From the NCBI GenBank assembly GCA_021775855.1, contig JAJFGZ010000047.1, forward strand, positions 1 through 64,000: a DNA stretch of 64,000 nucleotides. The letters are read 5' to 3'. This DNA comes from Hyphomicrobiales bacterium. Its GTDB lineage: Bacteria > Pseudomonadota > Alphaproteobacteria > Rhizobiales > NORP267. The stretch's first letter is position 1, and every line of letters starts with the position of its first letter. Position numbers and translations under genes: made by a program. Below, piece by piece: positions 7,973 to 17,072 of the stretch. The notes below the pieces were generated by a model. The model had not been told where the DNA came from. It saw nothing but the letters and a program-made list of their open reading frames with translations, and searched no databases.

Positions 7973-9631
7973 ATGAAATTCTCTCCGATTTTTCTCGCGG
8001 TTTTCTTCATTCTTGCAGGTTTGACGCCTTCGTCTGCCCAGCAAACCCGCCCCGGCATATACGTCATCTATGACGTCTCCAATTCGATGTGGGGCGAACT
8101 CCCTGACAGGAGCCGGAAATACGAAGTCGCCCGCGAGGTCCTTGGCAATTTCATGTCAGGAGATTTTCCCAACCATGATCTGGCACTCAGGCTTTATGGC
8201 CACCGTTCACGAAATAGCTGCACGGATACCGAATTGTCGGTCCCGTTCGGCTCGCCTGCGAGCGTTGCGGAGTCTTTGACCGAAATCGTCTCTGACCTGG
8301 TCCCGCGCGGAAAAACGCCGATCACGCTATCTCTGACGGAAGCACTGAAGGACTTTGGAGAACGGTCAGGCGAAATTATACTGATTTCGGATGGCATCGA
8401 GACATGCAGCGCCGACCCCTGCGCGTTGGTGCGCGAATGGCGCCGACGCGATATCTCAATCCGCGTTCACGTCGTTGGTCTGGGACTTGAGGACGAAGCC
8501 CGCGCCGCCATGCAATGTATCGCGGATGCGGCGGGCACCGAATATTACGATGCAAATTCGGCAAATGAACTCGGCAAATCCCTGAGTGAAATCCGGCAGA
8601 CTGCCGAAGCCGCCCCGCCGCCACCGGCGCCCGAAGCCTCAACCCCCACGCCCGACCCGGAACCAAATAATAACCCGATCCCGGGCGCTCTGCGGATTAC
8701 CGCTATCGATGAAAATGGCGAATCCATGCGGGCCGAGGGGACTATTGTTCCGGAAGGCGGTGGAGACCCGATCCCAGTATCCAGCAACGGACGGTTCCCG
8801 GTCCCTTCGGGACCTTACATAATGCAAATCGGCGTCAAAACAGAGAACGGCAATACCTATCGCCCTGTCTCGCTGGATATCGAAGTGGCGCGGACGAGCG
8901 ATACGAAAGTTGAAGTTACGGTCGTGCGCCCGCCATCTGTCATGGTCAGGGTCCTGGGTGAATTTGCCGGCCCCCGTACCGGACACGTGCGCGGGTTTCA
9001 GAATGGCCAGCAGGTGCTCGGGTTCCGCTCGCGGGATCTGGTCTTTATCGATGAGGGCACGTACGATTTCGAGATCCAGCTTGGCCGGGAAAACGACTTG
9101 ACCGAGACGCTGGAAATCAAAACCGGGCAACATCACGAACTGGTCTACAACGTCCAGAAAACCGTCAAGGTTTACTTCCGCATCTTCCCGGAAGGGTCGG
9201 ACGAACGGATCCGGCGGCATACCGAGTTGTGGCAGGACAATGAGCGAATATACGTTGTCCACGCCAACAATGGTCGGGAAATTTTGCCTGGAATTTATTC
9301 GGTGCGCGTACCGGACGCTCTCAATCCGTTCGCTGTTGCTGAAGTTACAATCACAAATGAGCCGGAGCAAATCATTGAATACACAATGCCGGTCGGATGG
9401 GTGACCGTTCGCTACCAGAACCCGGACGGGAGTGCCATGGACGATGCCCGGGTAAATATTGCCGCGGCGGGCGGCAGACGCAGTCGCCAGCGCACGTCAG
9501 GCACCCGTTTTCCCCTGATCGCAGGTAAATACACGGCCAACGGCTGGAGCCAACTAGGCGAATTTGATCCGATCGAATTTCAGGTGACCAACGGTATGGA
9601 AACCGAAGTGACCCTCCGCGCCAAACCTTAG
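7973..9631 (+). CDS. Secreted von Willebrand factor A domain protein
   Basis: This 552-aa protein begins with a signal peptide (about residues 1-22). A vWA domain at about 28-205 carries the metal-ion site DVSNS (D34, S36, S38), the later Thr in GKTPITLSL and Asp in ISDGIETCSADPC, so the MIDAS is intact. Four cysteines in this domain suggest periplasmic disulfides. A Pro/Glu-rich linker (about 207-230) leads into several beta-rich carboxypeptidase-regulatory-like or Ig-like repeats to the C-terminus, containing motifs such as VTVRYQNPDGSAMDDARV. No transmembrane anchor is seen after the signal. It likely binds a protein or surface ligand in the periplasm. It appears monocistronic; its partner is unknown. 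Confidence 0.82.
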   Translation: MKFSPIFLAVFFILAGLTPSSAQQTRPGIYVIYDVSNSMWGELPDRSRKYEVAREVLGNFMSGDFPNHDLALRLYGHRSRNSCTDTELSVPFGSPASVAESLTEIVSDLVPRGKTPITLSLTEALKDFGERSGEIILISDGIETCSADPCALVREWRRRDISIRVHVVGLGLEDEARAAMQCIADAAGTEYYDANSANELGKSLSEIRQTAEAAPPPPAPEASTPTPDPEPNNNPIPGALRITAIDENGESMRAEGTIVPEGGGDPIPVSSNGRFPVPSGPYIMQIGVKTENGNTYRPVSLDIEVARTSDTKVEVTVVRPPSVMVRVLGEFAGPRTGHVRGFQNGQQVLGFRSRDLVFIDEGTYDFEIQLGRENDLTETLEIKTGQHHELVYNVQKTVKVYFRIFPEGSDERIRRHTELWQDNERIYVVHANNGREILPGIYSVRVPDALNPFAVAEVTITNEPEQIIEYTMPVGWVTVRYQNPDGSAMDDARVNIAAAGGRRSRQRTSGTRFPLIAGKYTANGWSQLGEFDPIEFQVTNGMETEVTLRAKP

Positions 9632-9680
9632 GCTATACCGGTTTTGGAATTTTCTGGATTCCGGAAATGACGATACGGCG

Positions 9681-10028
9681 TTAGCCGGTTCGCAATTTGA
9701 TCTTGTGCCCGACCTGCACAATCGACTCGATTGCCGGGATCAATTCCCCGCCAAGATCGGTCAGGGAATATTCTACCGACGGTGGAGAAGTCGGCTTGAC
9801 CTCCCGCAACACCACGCTTTTGCTTTCCAGCTCGCGTAATCGCGCCGTCAGGACTTTGGCCGATACCCCTGGAATATCGAGTTGCAACTCACTAAAACGA
9901 CGCGGGCCACCACTGAGACGCCATATAACATTGGGCGTCCAGGCCCCGCCCAAGACCGACATGCATTCTGTCAGCGGACACCCGTTGGGAAAGTCGGCAC
10001 TTTTGTTCTTTCTTATCGGCAAGGCCAT
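9681..10028 (-). CDS. HxlR family transcriptional regulator
   Basis: This 115-aa winged helix protein has the family layout: CPLTECMSVLGGAWTPNVIWRL (Cys17 is the conserved, often redox- or aldehyde-sensing cysteine), GPRRFSELQLDIPGVSAKVLTARLRELE recognition region, and a wing ending in YSLTDLGGELIPAIESI. It is divergent from the glutathione transferase gene with 183 bp between starts that contain two inverted repeats. It is therefore the likely regulator of the gst/NTF2/tautomerase cluster and of itself. Confidence 0.9.
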   Translation of the reverse strand: MALPIRKNKSADFPNGCPLTECMSVLGGAWTPNVIWRLSGGPRRFSELQLDIPGVSAKVLTARLRELESKSVVLREVKPTSPPSVEYSLTDLGGELIPAIESIVQVGHKIKLRTG

Positions 10029-10078
10029 GTGAGGTTCCTCGGATTCGTCGATCTGGTTTCGCGAATATATTAGTTACA

Positions 10079-10123
10079 ATAGGTTACCAGTCGGAAACCT
10101 TATAATTTACTAACTTAAAGTTA
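10079..10123. promoter_or_regulatory. Operator region between hxlR and gst
   Basis: Two dyads lie in the divergent promoter region. An imperfect repeat ATAGGTTACC...GGAAACCTTAT spans 10079-10103, and a perfect 13-bp palindrome TAACTTAAAGTTA spans 10111-10123. The local base composition is AT-rich. HxlR proteins bind such dyads as dimers; assignment to this HxlR is inferred from position. Confidence 0.55.
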
Positions 10124-10211
10124 TTAGGTTTACAAGGGTTATCTTGATCGCTATTCCAAACGGCAACAAAAGCCAACTCAATTGGCCAAGTATCACAAAA
10201 CGAGGTTTTCC

Positions 10212-10823
10212 ATGAAACTCTATTACTCGCCCGGTGCCTGCTCCCTGGCTTCCCACATCGTGCTCAACGAGATCGACGCGGATTTCTCGATCGAACAGGT
10301 CGATACCGCAACCCAAAAAACAGCATCCGGCGCAGATTATGGCCGGATTAATTCAAAGGGCGTCGTCCCTGCGCTTGAACTCAAGGATGGTGAGGTCTTG
10401 ACCGAGGGAGCTGCTATTTTACAATGGATTGCAGAGCTAAAACCCGCGGCAAACCTAGCTGCAAAAGCCGGCACCTTGGCGCGGACGCGGGTCCAGGAGC
10501 ACCTGAACTATGTCGCCACCGAACTCCACAAGGCTTTTAGCCCGCTCTTCTCGTCGACTGCAACCGACGAGCAGAAAGACGCACAGAAACTGCTTGTCGC
10601 TAAGAAGCTGGATTACATGGACAGTGTATTGTCCGATGGTCGCGACTATCTTGTAGATAATCGGTTCAGTGTTGCCGACGCCTATCTGTTTGTCGTCGCA
10701 AACTGGTCGAATTTCACCGGAATCGATCTGAACCGCTGGTCACACGTGGCCAATTTCGTGAAGCGCGTGGCTGCGCGTGAGAAAGTCCAGGTTGCCTTAA
10801 AAGCCGAGGGCCTTTTAGGCTAA
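10212..10823 (+). CDS. Glutathione S-transferase, beta-like
   Basis: This 203-aa protein starts with the thioredoxin-fold glutathione site MKLYYSPGACSLASHIVL. The Cys10 and Ser/Tyr residues are those used by bacterial beta-class enzymes. GVVPALELKDGEVLTEGAAILQWI (cis-Pro and E/A-I glutathione contacts) lies at about residues 50-73, and an all-helical C-terminal domain follows. The ATG at 10212 fits family N-termini better than an upstream start 30 nt earlier. It conjugates glutathione to electrophiles. Its place next to an HxlR sensor, an NTF2-like protein and a tautomerase suggests aromatic or electrophile detoxification. Confidence 0.9.
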   Translation: MKLYYSPGACSLASHIVLNEIDADFSIEQVDTATQKTASGADYGRINSKGVVPALELKDGEVLTEGAAILQWIAELKPAANLAAKAGTLARTRVQEHLNYVATELHKAFSPLFSSTATDEQKDAQKLLVAKKLDYMDSVLSDGRDYLVDNRFSVADAYLFVVANWSNFTGIDLNRWSHVANFVKRVAAREKVQVALKAEGLLG

Positions 10824-10906
10824 ATCCTCCGACCTCACGATTAGCGAGCAGCTGCACTAAATAGTGTGGCTGTTCCCTGGTTCTATTTCTTATAGGGACA
10901 ACCCTG

Positions 10907-11290
10907 ATGCCGGACACAATGAATTCAGACGTATCTGATGTCCTGACGAAGTATTTTGATGGCCTGTATCACAGCGACGTTGCCCGCCTGAAAGATGTCT
11001 TTCATCCAAAGGCGCACTATGTCTGCGCGACCAGCGGCACCCTTCAATATTTGACCATGGACGAATATTTCCCGGTCGTGGAGGCGCGAATATCCCCCCG
11101 TGAAAACGGCGAGATACGCCGGGATAAAATTGTTTCGATCGAGCGGACCGGGCCGTCTACAGCATTTGCCCATGTGGAATGTTCCATCGGTGCCAAACTG
11201 TTCAGCGATTTCCTGACGCTGATCCGTTTGGACGACAGATGGCAGATCATATCGAAGGTATTCCATTACGAACTGCTCGAAAGCCACTGA
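10907..11290 (+). CDS. NTF2-like / putative lumazine-binding family protein
   Basis: This 127-aa protein has the NTF2-like cone fold pattern: an N-terminal helix pair (VLTKYFDGLYHSDVARLKDVFHPKA), then strands with GTLQYLTMDEYFPVVEAR, and a C-terminal sheet DFLTLIRLDDRWQIISKVFHYEL. This matches the putative lumazine-binding (SnoaL-like) family, small enzymes or ligand binders of ill-defined role. It lies 83 nt after gst and 42 nt before the tautomerase gene, so one transcript is likely. Start could be residue 5 (MNSDVSD). Confidence 0.75.
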   Translation: MPDTMNSDVSDVLTKYFDGLYHSDVARLKDVFHPKAHYVCATSGTLQYLTMDEYFPVVEARISPRENGEIRRDKIVSIERTGPSTAFAHVECSIGAKLFSDFLTLIRLDDRWQIISKVFHYELLESH

Positions 11291-11332
11291 TATTTTTAAG
11301 AAATCATCATTTAGAAAAATCGGAAAGCAAAC

Positions 11333-11527
11333 ATGCCTTACGTGAATATCAAAATCACCCGTGACGGCGCAACGAAAGAACAGAAAGCCGAACTGATCAA
11401 GGGTGCCACGGACCTATTGGAGCGCGTGCTTAGCAAAGCCCCTGCCTCCACTTACGTGGTCATTGACGAAGTCGACCCTGAGAATTGGGGCGCCGGTGGT
11501 GTATCGGTAAAGGAATTAAGGAGATAG
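11333..11527 (+). CDS. 4-oxalocrotonate tautomerase family enzyme
   Basis: This 64-aa protein has the length and N-terminus of the family: after Met removal Pro1 (MPYVNIKITRDG) acts as the catalytic base. The usual Arg/Lys positions are present in EQKAELIKGATDLLERVL, and VVIDEVDPENWGAGG matches the family C-terminal loop. Members shift keto-enol double bonds in aromatic catabolites or dehalogenate small acids. It is the last gene of the gst cluster; the next gene is convergent and begins 29 nt later. Confidence 0.9.
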   Translation: MPYVNIKITRDGATKEQKAELIKGATDLLERVLSKAPASTYVVIDEVDPENWGAGGVSVKELRR

Positions 11528-11556
11528 CAATGTTGAAATTTGTAAAAACAGGCCGT

Positions 11557-12435
11557 TCAGGTCTTAGCCGCTTTCATGGCTTCAAAAACCTGGCTCTCGT
11601 TCAGGCCGCCGGTGCCTTGCTCATCAAGCAACTTGAAGGCCGCCTCGGCGGCCTCCCCAAATGCGGGGGCAAGACCAAGGCTCTTGGCAAGTGCCACCCC
11701 GTACCGTGCATCTTTGGCGCGCAATGCGCCTGAAAAAATAATGTTTTCGCCATGGTCGTTCGCGACCATGCGCGGAACATTGCGGATCACCTGCGGGCTC
11801 GCTGACTGGCCGGCTAACAGGGTCTCTGCGACCTGGGTGAGATCAAGCCCTGCCCTCTCGGCAATCTGCAGACCCTCGGCGGCGGCGGCGACCTGCACCG
11901 CCCCCATCATGTTGATCATGAGCTTGTAGGCAGTCCCGGTACCGGGGCCGCCGAAATGCACCATCGCGTTCGATATGGGATTGAGAAACGGTGCCGCTGC
12001 ATCCAGATCATCTGGTTGTGCGCCGACAAGCAGCATCAATTCCCCGGCGGCCGCCTGGTCGGGCAACCCCATGACAGGGCAATCAATAGGTCGGAACCCC
12101 GCGTTGCGTGCTTTTTTGGCAAAACCCAATGCATGATCATGTGAAATGGTCGAGCATTCGATGGCAAAGCAGGATGGTGCTACATTCGCCGATAGCGCAC
12201 CATCCGCCCCGTACCAAGCGGCTTCGGCTGCCTGATCATCGGCGACAATCGCAAATATCGCTTCCGCGCCATTGGCGGCTTCCAACGGTGTGTCGGCAAC
12301 CCGGACTGCGCCGCCGAGCGCCTCTGCCCTGGCGCGGGTACGGTTCCAGACGGTTACCTCGTGTCCGGCATTGGCGAGGCGCAGCGCAATGCCGCGCCCC
12401 ATTTTACCAATCCCGAGGAAGCCGACTTTTGCCAT
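11557..12435 (-). CDS. NAD(P)-dependent 3-hydroxyisobutyrate-dehydrogenase-like oxidoreductase
   Basis: This 292-aa protein has an N-terminal Rossmann domain with GFLGIGKMGRGIALRL (GxGxxG, residues 5-20), the substrate-binding motif (around residue 115, DCPVMGLPDQAAAGEL), and the C-terminal helical domain with the conserved lysine in GTAYKLMINMM (about residue 170). The family oxidises beta-hydroxy acids. It starts 19 nt after ilvC stops, in the same direction, so it is the fourth gene of the ilv operon. A link to branched-chain metabolism (hydroxyisobutyrate from valine) is an inference; glyoxylate/succinic semialdehyde reductase is an alternative. Confidence 0.85.
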   Translation of the reverse strand: MAKVGFLGIGKMGRGIALRLANAGHEVTVWNRTRARAEALGGAVRVADTPLEAANGAEAIFAIVADDQAAEAAWYGADGALSANVAPSCFAIECSTISHDHALGFAKKARNAGFRPIDCPVMGLPDQAAAGELMLLVGAQPDDLDAAAPFLNPISNAMVHFGGPGTGTAYKLMINMMGAVQVAAAAEGLQIAERAGLDLTQVAETLLAGQSASPQVIRNVPRMVANDHGENIIFSGALRAKDARYGVALAKSLGLAPAFGEAAEAAFKLLDEQGTGGLNESQVFEAMKAAKT

Positions 12436-12454
12436 TCGCTGAAGATCCCGGACC

Positions 12455-13531
<1,077 letters not shown>

Positions 13532-14056
13532 TTAATCGTCGAATATGCCCTTCGGTCCGCGAGACAACGCGGCGATCCCCGTCCGCGCCACCTCGACCAG
13601 ACCGAGCGGCTCCATCAGTGCAACAAACTGATTGATCTTGCTTGTGCGTCCAGTGATTTCAAACACGAAATGATTGACGGTCGCATCTATTACAGTAGCA
13701 CGGAAAGCGTCGGCAAGGCGCAAGGCCTCGACCCGCGCATCGCCGGCTCCCGCCACCTTGATCAAAGCCAGCTCGCGCTCCAGCGGTCGTTCGGTGTTGC
13801 TGAGATCGCGCACCTTGTGCACCGGAACCAGACGCTCGAACTGCGCCCGGATTTGTGTCAGCACCATCGGAGTGGCGGATGAGACAACCGTGATCCGCGA
13901 GACGTGTTTTTCATGTTCCGTCTCTGAAACGGTCAAACTATCGATATTGTAGCCCCGGCTGGAAAACAGCCCGATGACCCGCGCAAGGACCCCCGGTTCG
14001 TTATCGACCAACACCGAAAAGGTATGACTTACAATCGCTTCTTCTGGCTCACTCAT
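13532..14056 (-). CDS. ilvN: Acetolactate synthase small (regulatory) subunit
   Basis: This 174-aa protein has an N-terminal ACT domain (SHTFSVLVDNEPGVLARVIGLFSSRGYNIDSL, residues 10-41), the valine-binding site that gives feedback inhibition, and the usual C-terminal ALS_ss_C domain. The length is typical of the IlvH/IlvN type. It pairs with the large subunit encoded 54 nt upstream. Confidence 0.95.
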   Translation of the reverse strand: MSEPEEAIVSHTFSVLVDNEPGVLARVIGLFSSRGYNIDSLTVSETEHEKHVSRITVVSSATPMVLTQIRAQFERLVPVHKVRDLSNTERPLERELALIKVAGAGDARVEALRLADAFRATVIDATVNHFVFEITGRTSKINQFVALMEPLGLVEVARTGIAALSRGPKGIFDD

Positions 14057-14110
14057 ATCTGCCTGTATCCAATTCTCAACGGCATTTGCTCAATAATGGC
14101 TTGGCACCGA

Positions 14111-15883
14111 TTAGACAAGGACCTTGCCTTCATCCGAAATTGCCGATCCGACATCGTCGTCACTGACTTCTTCTCCGAGCAACATCTTGTTGTGCGGCTG
14201 GCCGGATGGGATCATCGGGAAACAATTTGCGAGATTGGCGACCCTGCAATCGAACAGAACCGGCATATCCACCTCGATCATTTCCTTGATCGCCTCATCG
14301 AGATCATCGGGTTTCTCAACCCGGATCCCACGCGCCCCATAGGCCTCCGCCAGCTTCACGAAATCGGGCAGGGATTCCATATAGGTTTCCGACAACCGGT
14401 TGCCATGTAGCAATTGCTGCCACTGACGCACCATCCCCATATACTGATTGTTCAAAATGAAAATCTTGACCGGCAATTTGTGTTGAACGGCGGTGGAAAG
14501 TTCCTGCATATTCATCAGGATCGAGGCGTCGCCTGCAATATCCACCACCAATGCATCCGGGTGCGCCATCTGCACGCCGATCGCCGCCGGCATACCATAG
14601 CCCATGGTGCCAAGCCCGCCTGACGTCATCCAGTGGTTCGGCTCGTCGAAGTGGAAAAACTGCGCTGCCCACATCTGATGCTGGCCAACTTCCGTGGTCA
14701 CAAATGTCTCCCGGCCCTTGCAATTCTCATAAAGCCGCTGGATCGCATATTGCGGCATGATGACGTCTTTGTTCGGCTTGAATTTCAGACAATCGCGCGC
14801 GCGCCACTCATCGATTTCGGACCACCAGACTTTGGATGCGGCCTTGTCCGGCATATGCGCCCGGTCGCGCCATATCCGAAGAAAATCTTCAAGCACATGG
14901 GCCACGTCGCCAACAATCGGTAGATCAACCTGGATATTTTTGTTGATCGATGAAGCGTCGATATCAACGTGGATTTTCTTTGAATTCGGGGAAAACGCAT
15001 CCACTCTCCCGGTAATCCGGTCGTCAAACCGCGCGCCGATACAAAACATCAAGTCGCACTCGTACATCGCCATGTTGGCTTCATACGTGCCGTGCATGCC
15101 GAGCATGCCGAGCCATTGTTTGTCAGATGCCGGATACGCACCGAGCCCCATCAGCGTCGAGGTAATAGGGTGGCCAGTCAATTGAACCAGTTCGCGCAGC
15201 AAATGGCTCGCTTCCGGCCCCGAATTGATAACCCCGCCACCAGTATAAAATAACGGCTTTTTAGCATCCGCGAGCATATCGACGGCCTGGCGGATCGCCT
15301 CCATATCGCCCTTGACCTTTGGGTGGTAGGTATTGTGGCGGATTTTGTGGGGTCCGACATAGTTACCCATCGCGAACTGGACGTCCTTCGGGATGTCGAC
15401 GACCACCGGCCCGGGCCGTCCGTTTGTCGCAACATAGAAAGCTTCATGGATGATCCGGGCCAGATCATTGACATCTCGCACCAGCCAATTGTGCTTTGTG
15501 CATTGGCGGGTAATCCCAACGGTGTCGCATTCCTGAAACGCGTCATTGCCGATCAGTTGCGTAGCGACCTGCCCGGTCAGGCAGACAAGGGGAATGGAAT
15601 CCATCATCGCGTCGGCCAAAGCCGTCACCATATTGGTCGCGCCGGGTCCTGATGTAACGAGCACGACACCGGGTTTCCCGGTCGAGCGGGCATAGCCTTC
15701 GGCGGCATGGCCTGCACCCTGCTCGTGGCGTACAAGCACGTGCTTGACCTTGTCCTGCTGTACAATTTCGTCATAAATCGGTAGCACCGCGCCACCCGGA
15801 TATCCGAATAAATGTTCAACATTCTGGTCGGCCAACGCCCGCAAGACAATCTGTGCCCCGTTCAGCGGTTCACCCGTGCTCAT
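14111..15883 (-). CDS. ilvI: Acetolactate synthase large (catalytic) subunit
   Basis: This 590-aa ThDP enzyme joins pyruvate with pyruvate or 2-oxobutyrate. Visible motifs include FGYPGGAVLPIYD, VRHEQGAGHAAEGYAR with the catalytic Glu near residue 55, the FAD-site middle domain, and the ThDP/Mg motif GDASILMNMQELSTA (about 450). The ATG at 15883 (MSTGEPLNG) follows GGAGCTTTGGAC and matches family length; an upstream in-frame start would extend into the attenuator region. The promoter-proximal attenuator ends 88 nt before this start. Confidence 0.95.
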   Translation of the reverse strand: MSTGEPLNGAQIVLRALADQNVEHLFGYPGGAVLPIYDEIVQQDKVKHVLVRHEQGAGHAAEGYARSTGKPGVVLVTSGPGATNMVTALADAMMDSIPLVCLTGQVATQLIGNDAFQECDTVGITRQCTKHNWLVRDVNDLARIIHEAFYVATNGRPGPVVVDIPKDVQFAMGNYVGPHKIRHNTYHPKVKGDMEAIRQAVDMLADAKKPLFYTGGGVINSGPEASHLLRELVQLTGHPITSTLMGLGAYPASDKQWLGMLGMHGTYEANMAMYECDLMFCIGARFDDRITGRVDAFSPNSKKIHVDIDASSINKNIQVDLPIVGDVAHVLEDFLRIWRDRAHMPDKAASKVWWSEIDEWRARDCLKFKPNKDVIMPQYAIQRLYENCKGRETFVTTEVGQHQMWAAQFFHFDEPNHWMTSGGLGTMGYGMPAAIGVQMAHPDALVVDIAGDASILMNMQELSTAVQHKLPVKIFILNNQYMGMVRQWQQLLHGNRLSETYMESLPDFVKLAEAYGARGIRVEKPDDLDEAIKEMIEVDMPVLFDCRVANLANCFPMIPSGQPHNKMLLGEEVSDDDVGSAISDEGKVLV

Positions 15884-15970
15884 GTCCAAAGCTCCATATC
15901 TGCAACCGCATTTTTCAATCCGGTCTTTTATTCCATTCGGCGCAAATTGCACCCGATCGTAAACAGGCAA

Positions 15971-15996
15971 TAAAAAAGGGCCTCTGGAGGCCCTTT
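15971..15996 (-). terminator. Attenuator terminator of the ilv operon
   Basis: On the minus strand the stem AAAGGGCCTC/GAGGCCCTTT is perfect (10 bp, 2-nt loop, or 9 bp with 4) and is followed by a run of six T. It sits between the leader peptide gene and ilvI, not after a full gene, which is the arrangement of a transcription attenuator. Confidence 0.88.
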
Positions 15997-16043
15997 GCGC
16001 ATCACCATTCGTGTCAGCTTAACTGCTGGACACGGCGATGCGC
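15997..16043 (-). promoter_or_regulatory. Leader hairpin of the ilv attenuator
   Basis: The leader RNA can fold into one long arm. GCGCATCGCC (inside the leader peptide gene) pairs with GGTGATGCGC, allowing one G-U, and GTGTC(C)AGC pairs with GCTGACAC around the leader stop codon. The downstream arm ends one base before the terminator stem. A ribosome stalled on the Leu/Val/Ile codons would expose or disrupt this arm. The exact antiterminator pairing was not resolved. Confidence 0.65.
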
Positions 16044-16075
16044 CTTCTAAGAATTACCACGAGCATATTGTACAT
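16019..16075 (-). CDS. ilv operon leader peptide
   Basis: An 18-codon frame reads MYNMLVVILRRRIAVSSS and stops at TAA. Residues 5-9 are Leu-Val-Val-Ile-Leu, followed later by Ile-Ala-Val, exactly the amino acids whose synthesis the downstream ilvI-ilvN-ilvC operon controls. A GGAA element lies about 9 nt before the ATG. The stop lies inside a hairpin and the terminator begins 23 nt beyond it. The composition and position make a regulatory leader far more likely than chance. When charged Leu, Val or Ile tRNA is scarce the ribosome should stall here and favour read-through. Confidence 0.85.
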   Translation of the reverse strand: MYNMLVVILRRRIAVSSS

Positions 16076-16164
16076 GTGTCAGAATTCCATTCTGCTTGTT
16101 TCGCGGTGCACATTAGACAGACAGGAATTTGCGGTCAAGCAATTATCGGTTTCGGTTTCCGCCG

Positions 16165-17043
16165 TCATATATCCTGCACGCCCCATCCTGACATCTGGTG
16201 GCGGAACCACGTCATTTGCCGTTTGGCATATTGCCGGGTCTGGGCCTTAGCCCGGTCGATAGCCACCTCACGCGACACTTCGCCCTTGAGCATGGCGATA
16301 AAATGGGGCACCCCAAGCGCCTTCATTGCAGGAAGCGACGGGTCAAGGTCCTGCGCCATAAGCTTCTCGACCTCTTTAAGTGCGCCTGCTGCGATCATGG
16401 CTTCCAGCCGACGATCAATCCGCGCATAGAGGCGGCCGCGCTCCGGCATCAAAATTCGGGCGTCACACCGGCCCAGCGCCAACAACGCCGGTTCGGATGG
16501 CTCTCTTTGCCATTCAAGAAGGGAACGCCCGGTTGTCTCCAATACAACAAGGGCTCGCACAATCCGTTGCCCGTCGCCTGGCTGCAATTGCGCTGCCATG
16601 GCTGAATCGCGCTCTGAAAGGATTGCATGAAGTGATTCAGGTCCCTCGACTTTTTGCCGCTCCCGCCATGCCGTCTGCACGTCCGACGGGATATCCGGGA
16701 TAGCCGCAAGCCCTTCGGTCAGGGCCTTGAAATAGAGGCCTGTACCGCCAACAACGATTGGCAGTTTGCGCACCTCCCTGATCGCTTGCAGAACCCGCGA
16801 TACATCGCTGATCCAGGCACCCACAGAGTAACGCGTACTGGCTGAAACGGTTCCGTAGAGTTCGTGACGCACTGCATCTAAATCGCTGCCGTTGGGGCGC
16901 GCAGTCAGAATATTCAGGTCCTGATAAACCTGCATTGAATCAGCATTGATGATGACGCCACCATGCTCGCGCCCAAGCTGAATTGCCAATGCCGACTTGC
17001 CGCTCGCGGTCGGTCCTGCAATAAGGATCGCGCTTAATTCCAT
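16165..17043 (-). CDS. miaA: tRNA dimethylallyltransferase
   Basis: MiaA prenylates A37 of tRNAs that read UNN codons. The 292-aa protein has the P-loop ILIAGPTASGKSALAIQL near its N-terminus, NADSMQVYQDLNILTARP with the catalytic Asp, GGTGLYFKALTEGLA (about 105) and a C-terminal GVPHFIAMLKGE region with the RQYAKRQMTWFRHQ motif that contacts tRNA. The ATG at 17043 is preferred over a TTG nine nt earlier. It is divergent from serB (29 nt between starts). MiaA can influence attenuation because the modification affects reading of UNN (including Leu UUR) codons in leader peptides. Confidence 0.95.
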   Translation of the reverse strand: MELSAILIAGPTASGKSALAIQLGREHGGVIINADSMQVYQDLNILTARPNGSDLDAVRHELYGTVSASTRYSVGAWISDVSRVLQAIREVRKLPIVVGGTGLYFKALTEGLAAIPDIPSDVQTAWRERQKVEGPESLHAILSERDSAMAAQLQPGDGQRIVRALVVLETTGRSLLEWQREPSEPALLALGRCDARILMPERGRLYARIDRRLEAMIAAGALKEVEKLMAQDLDPSLPAMKALGVPHFIAMLKGEVSREVAIDRAKAQTRQYAKRQMTWFRHQMSGWGVQDI

Positions 17044-17072
17044 TCTTGCCAACCTGCTCCGGCCATCGAGAT

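Noticed and set aside
9632-9680. Possible terminator GGAAT...ATTCC after the vWA gene
   Set aside because: Stem is only 5 bp and no T-run follows on either strand.
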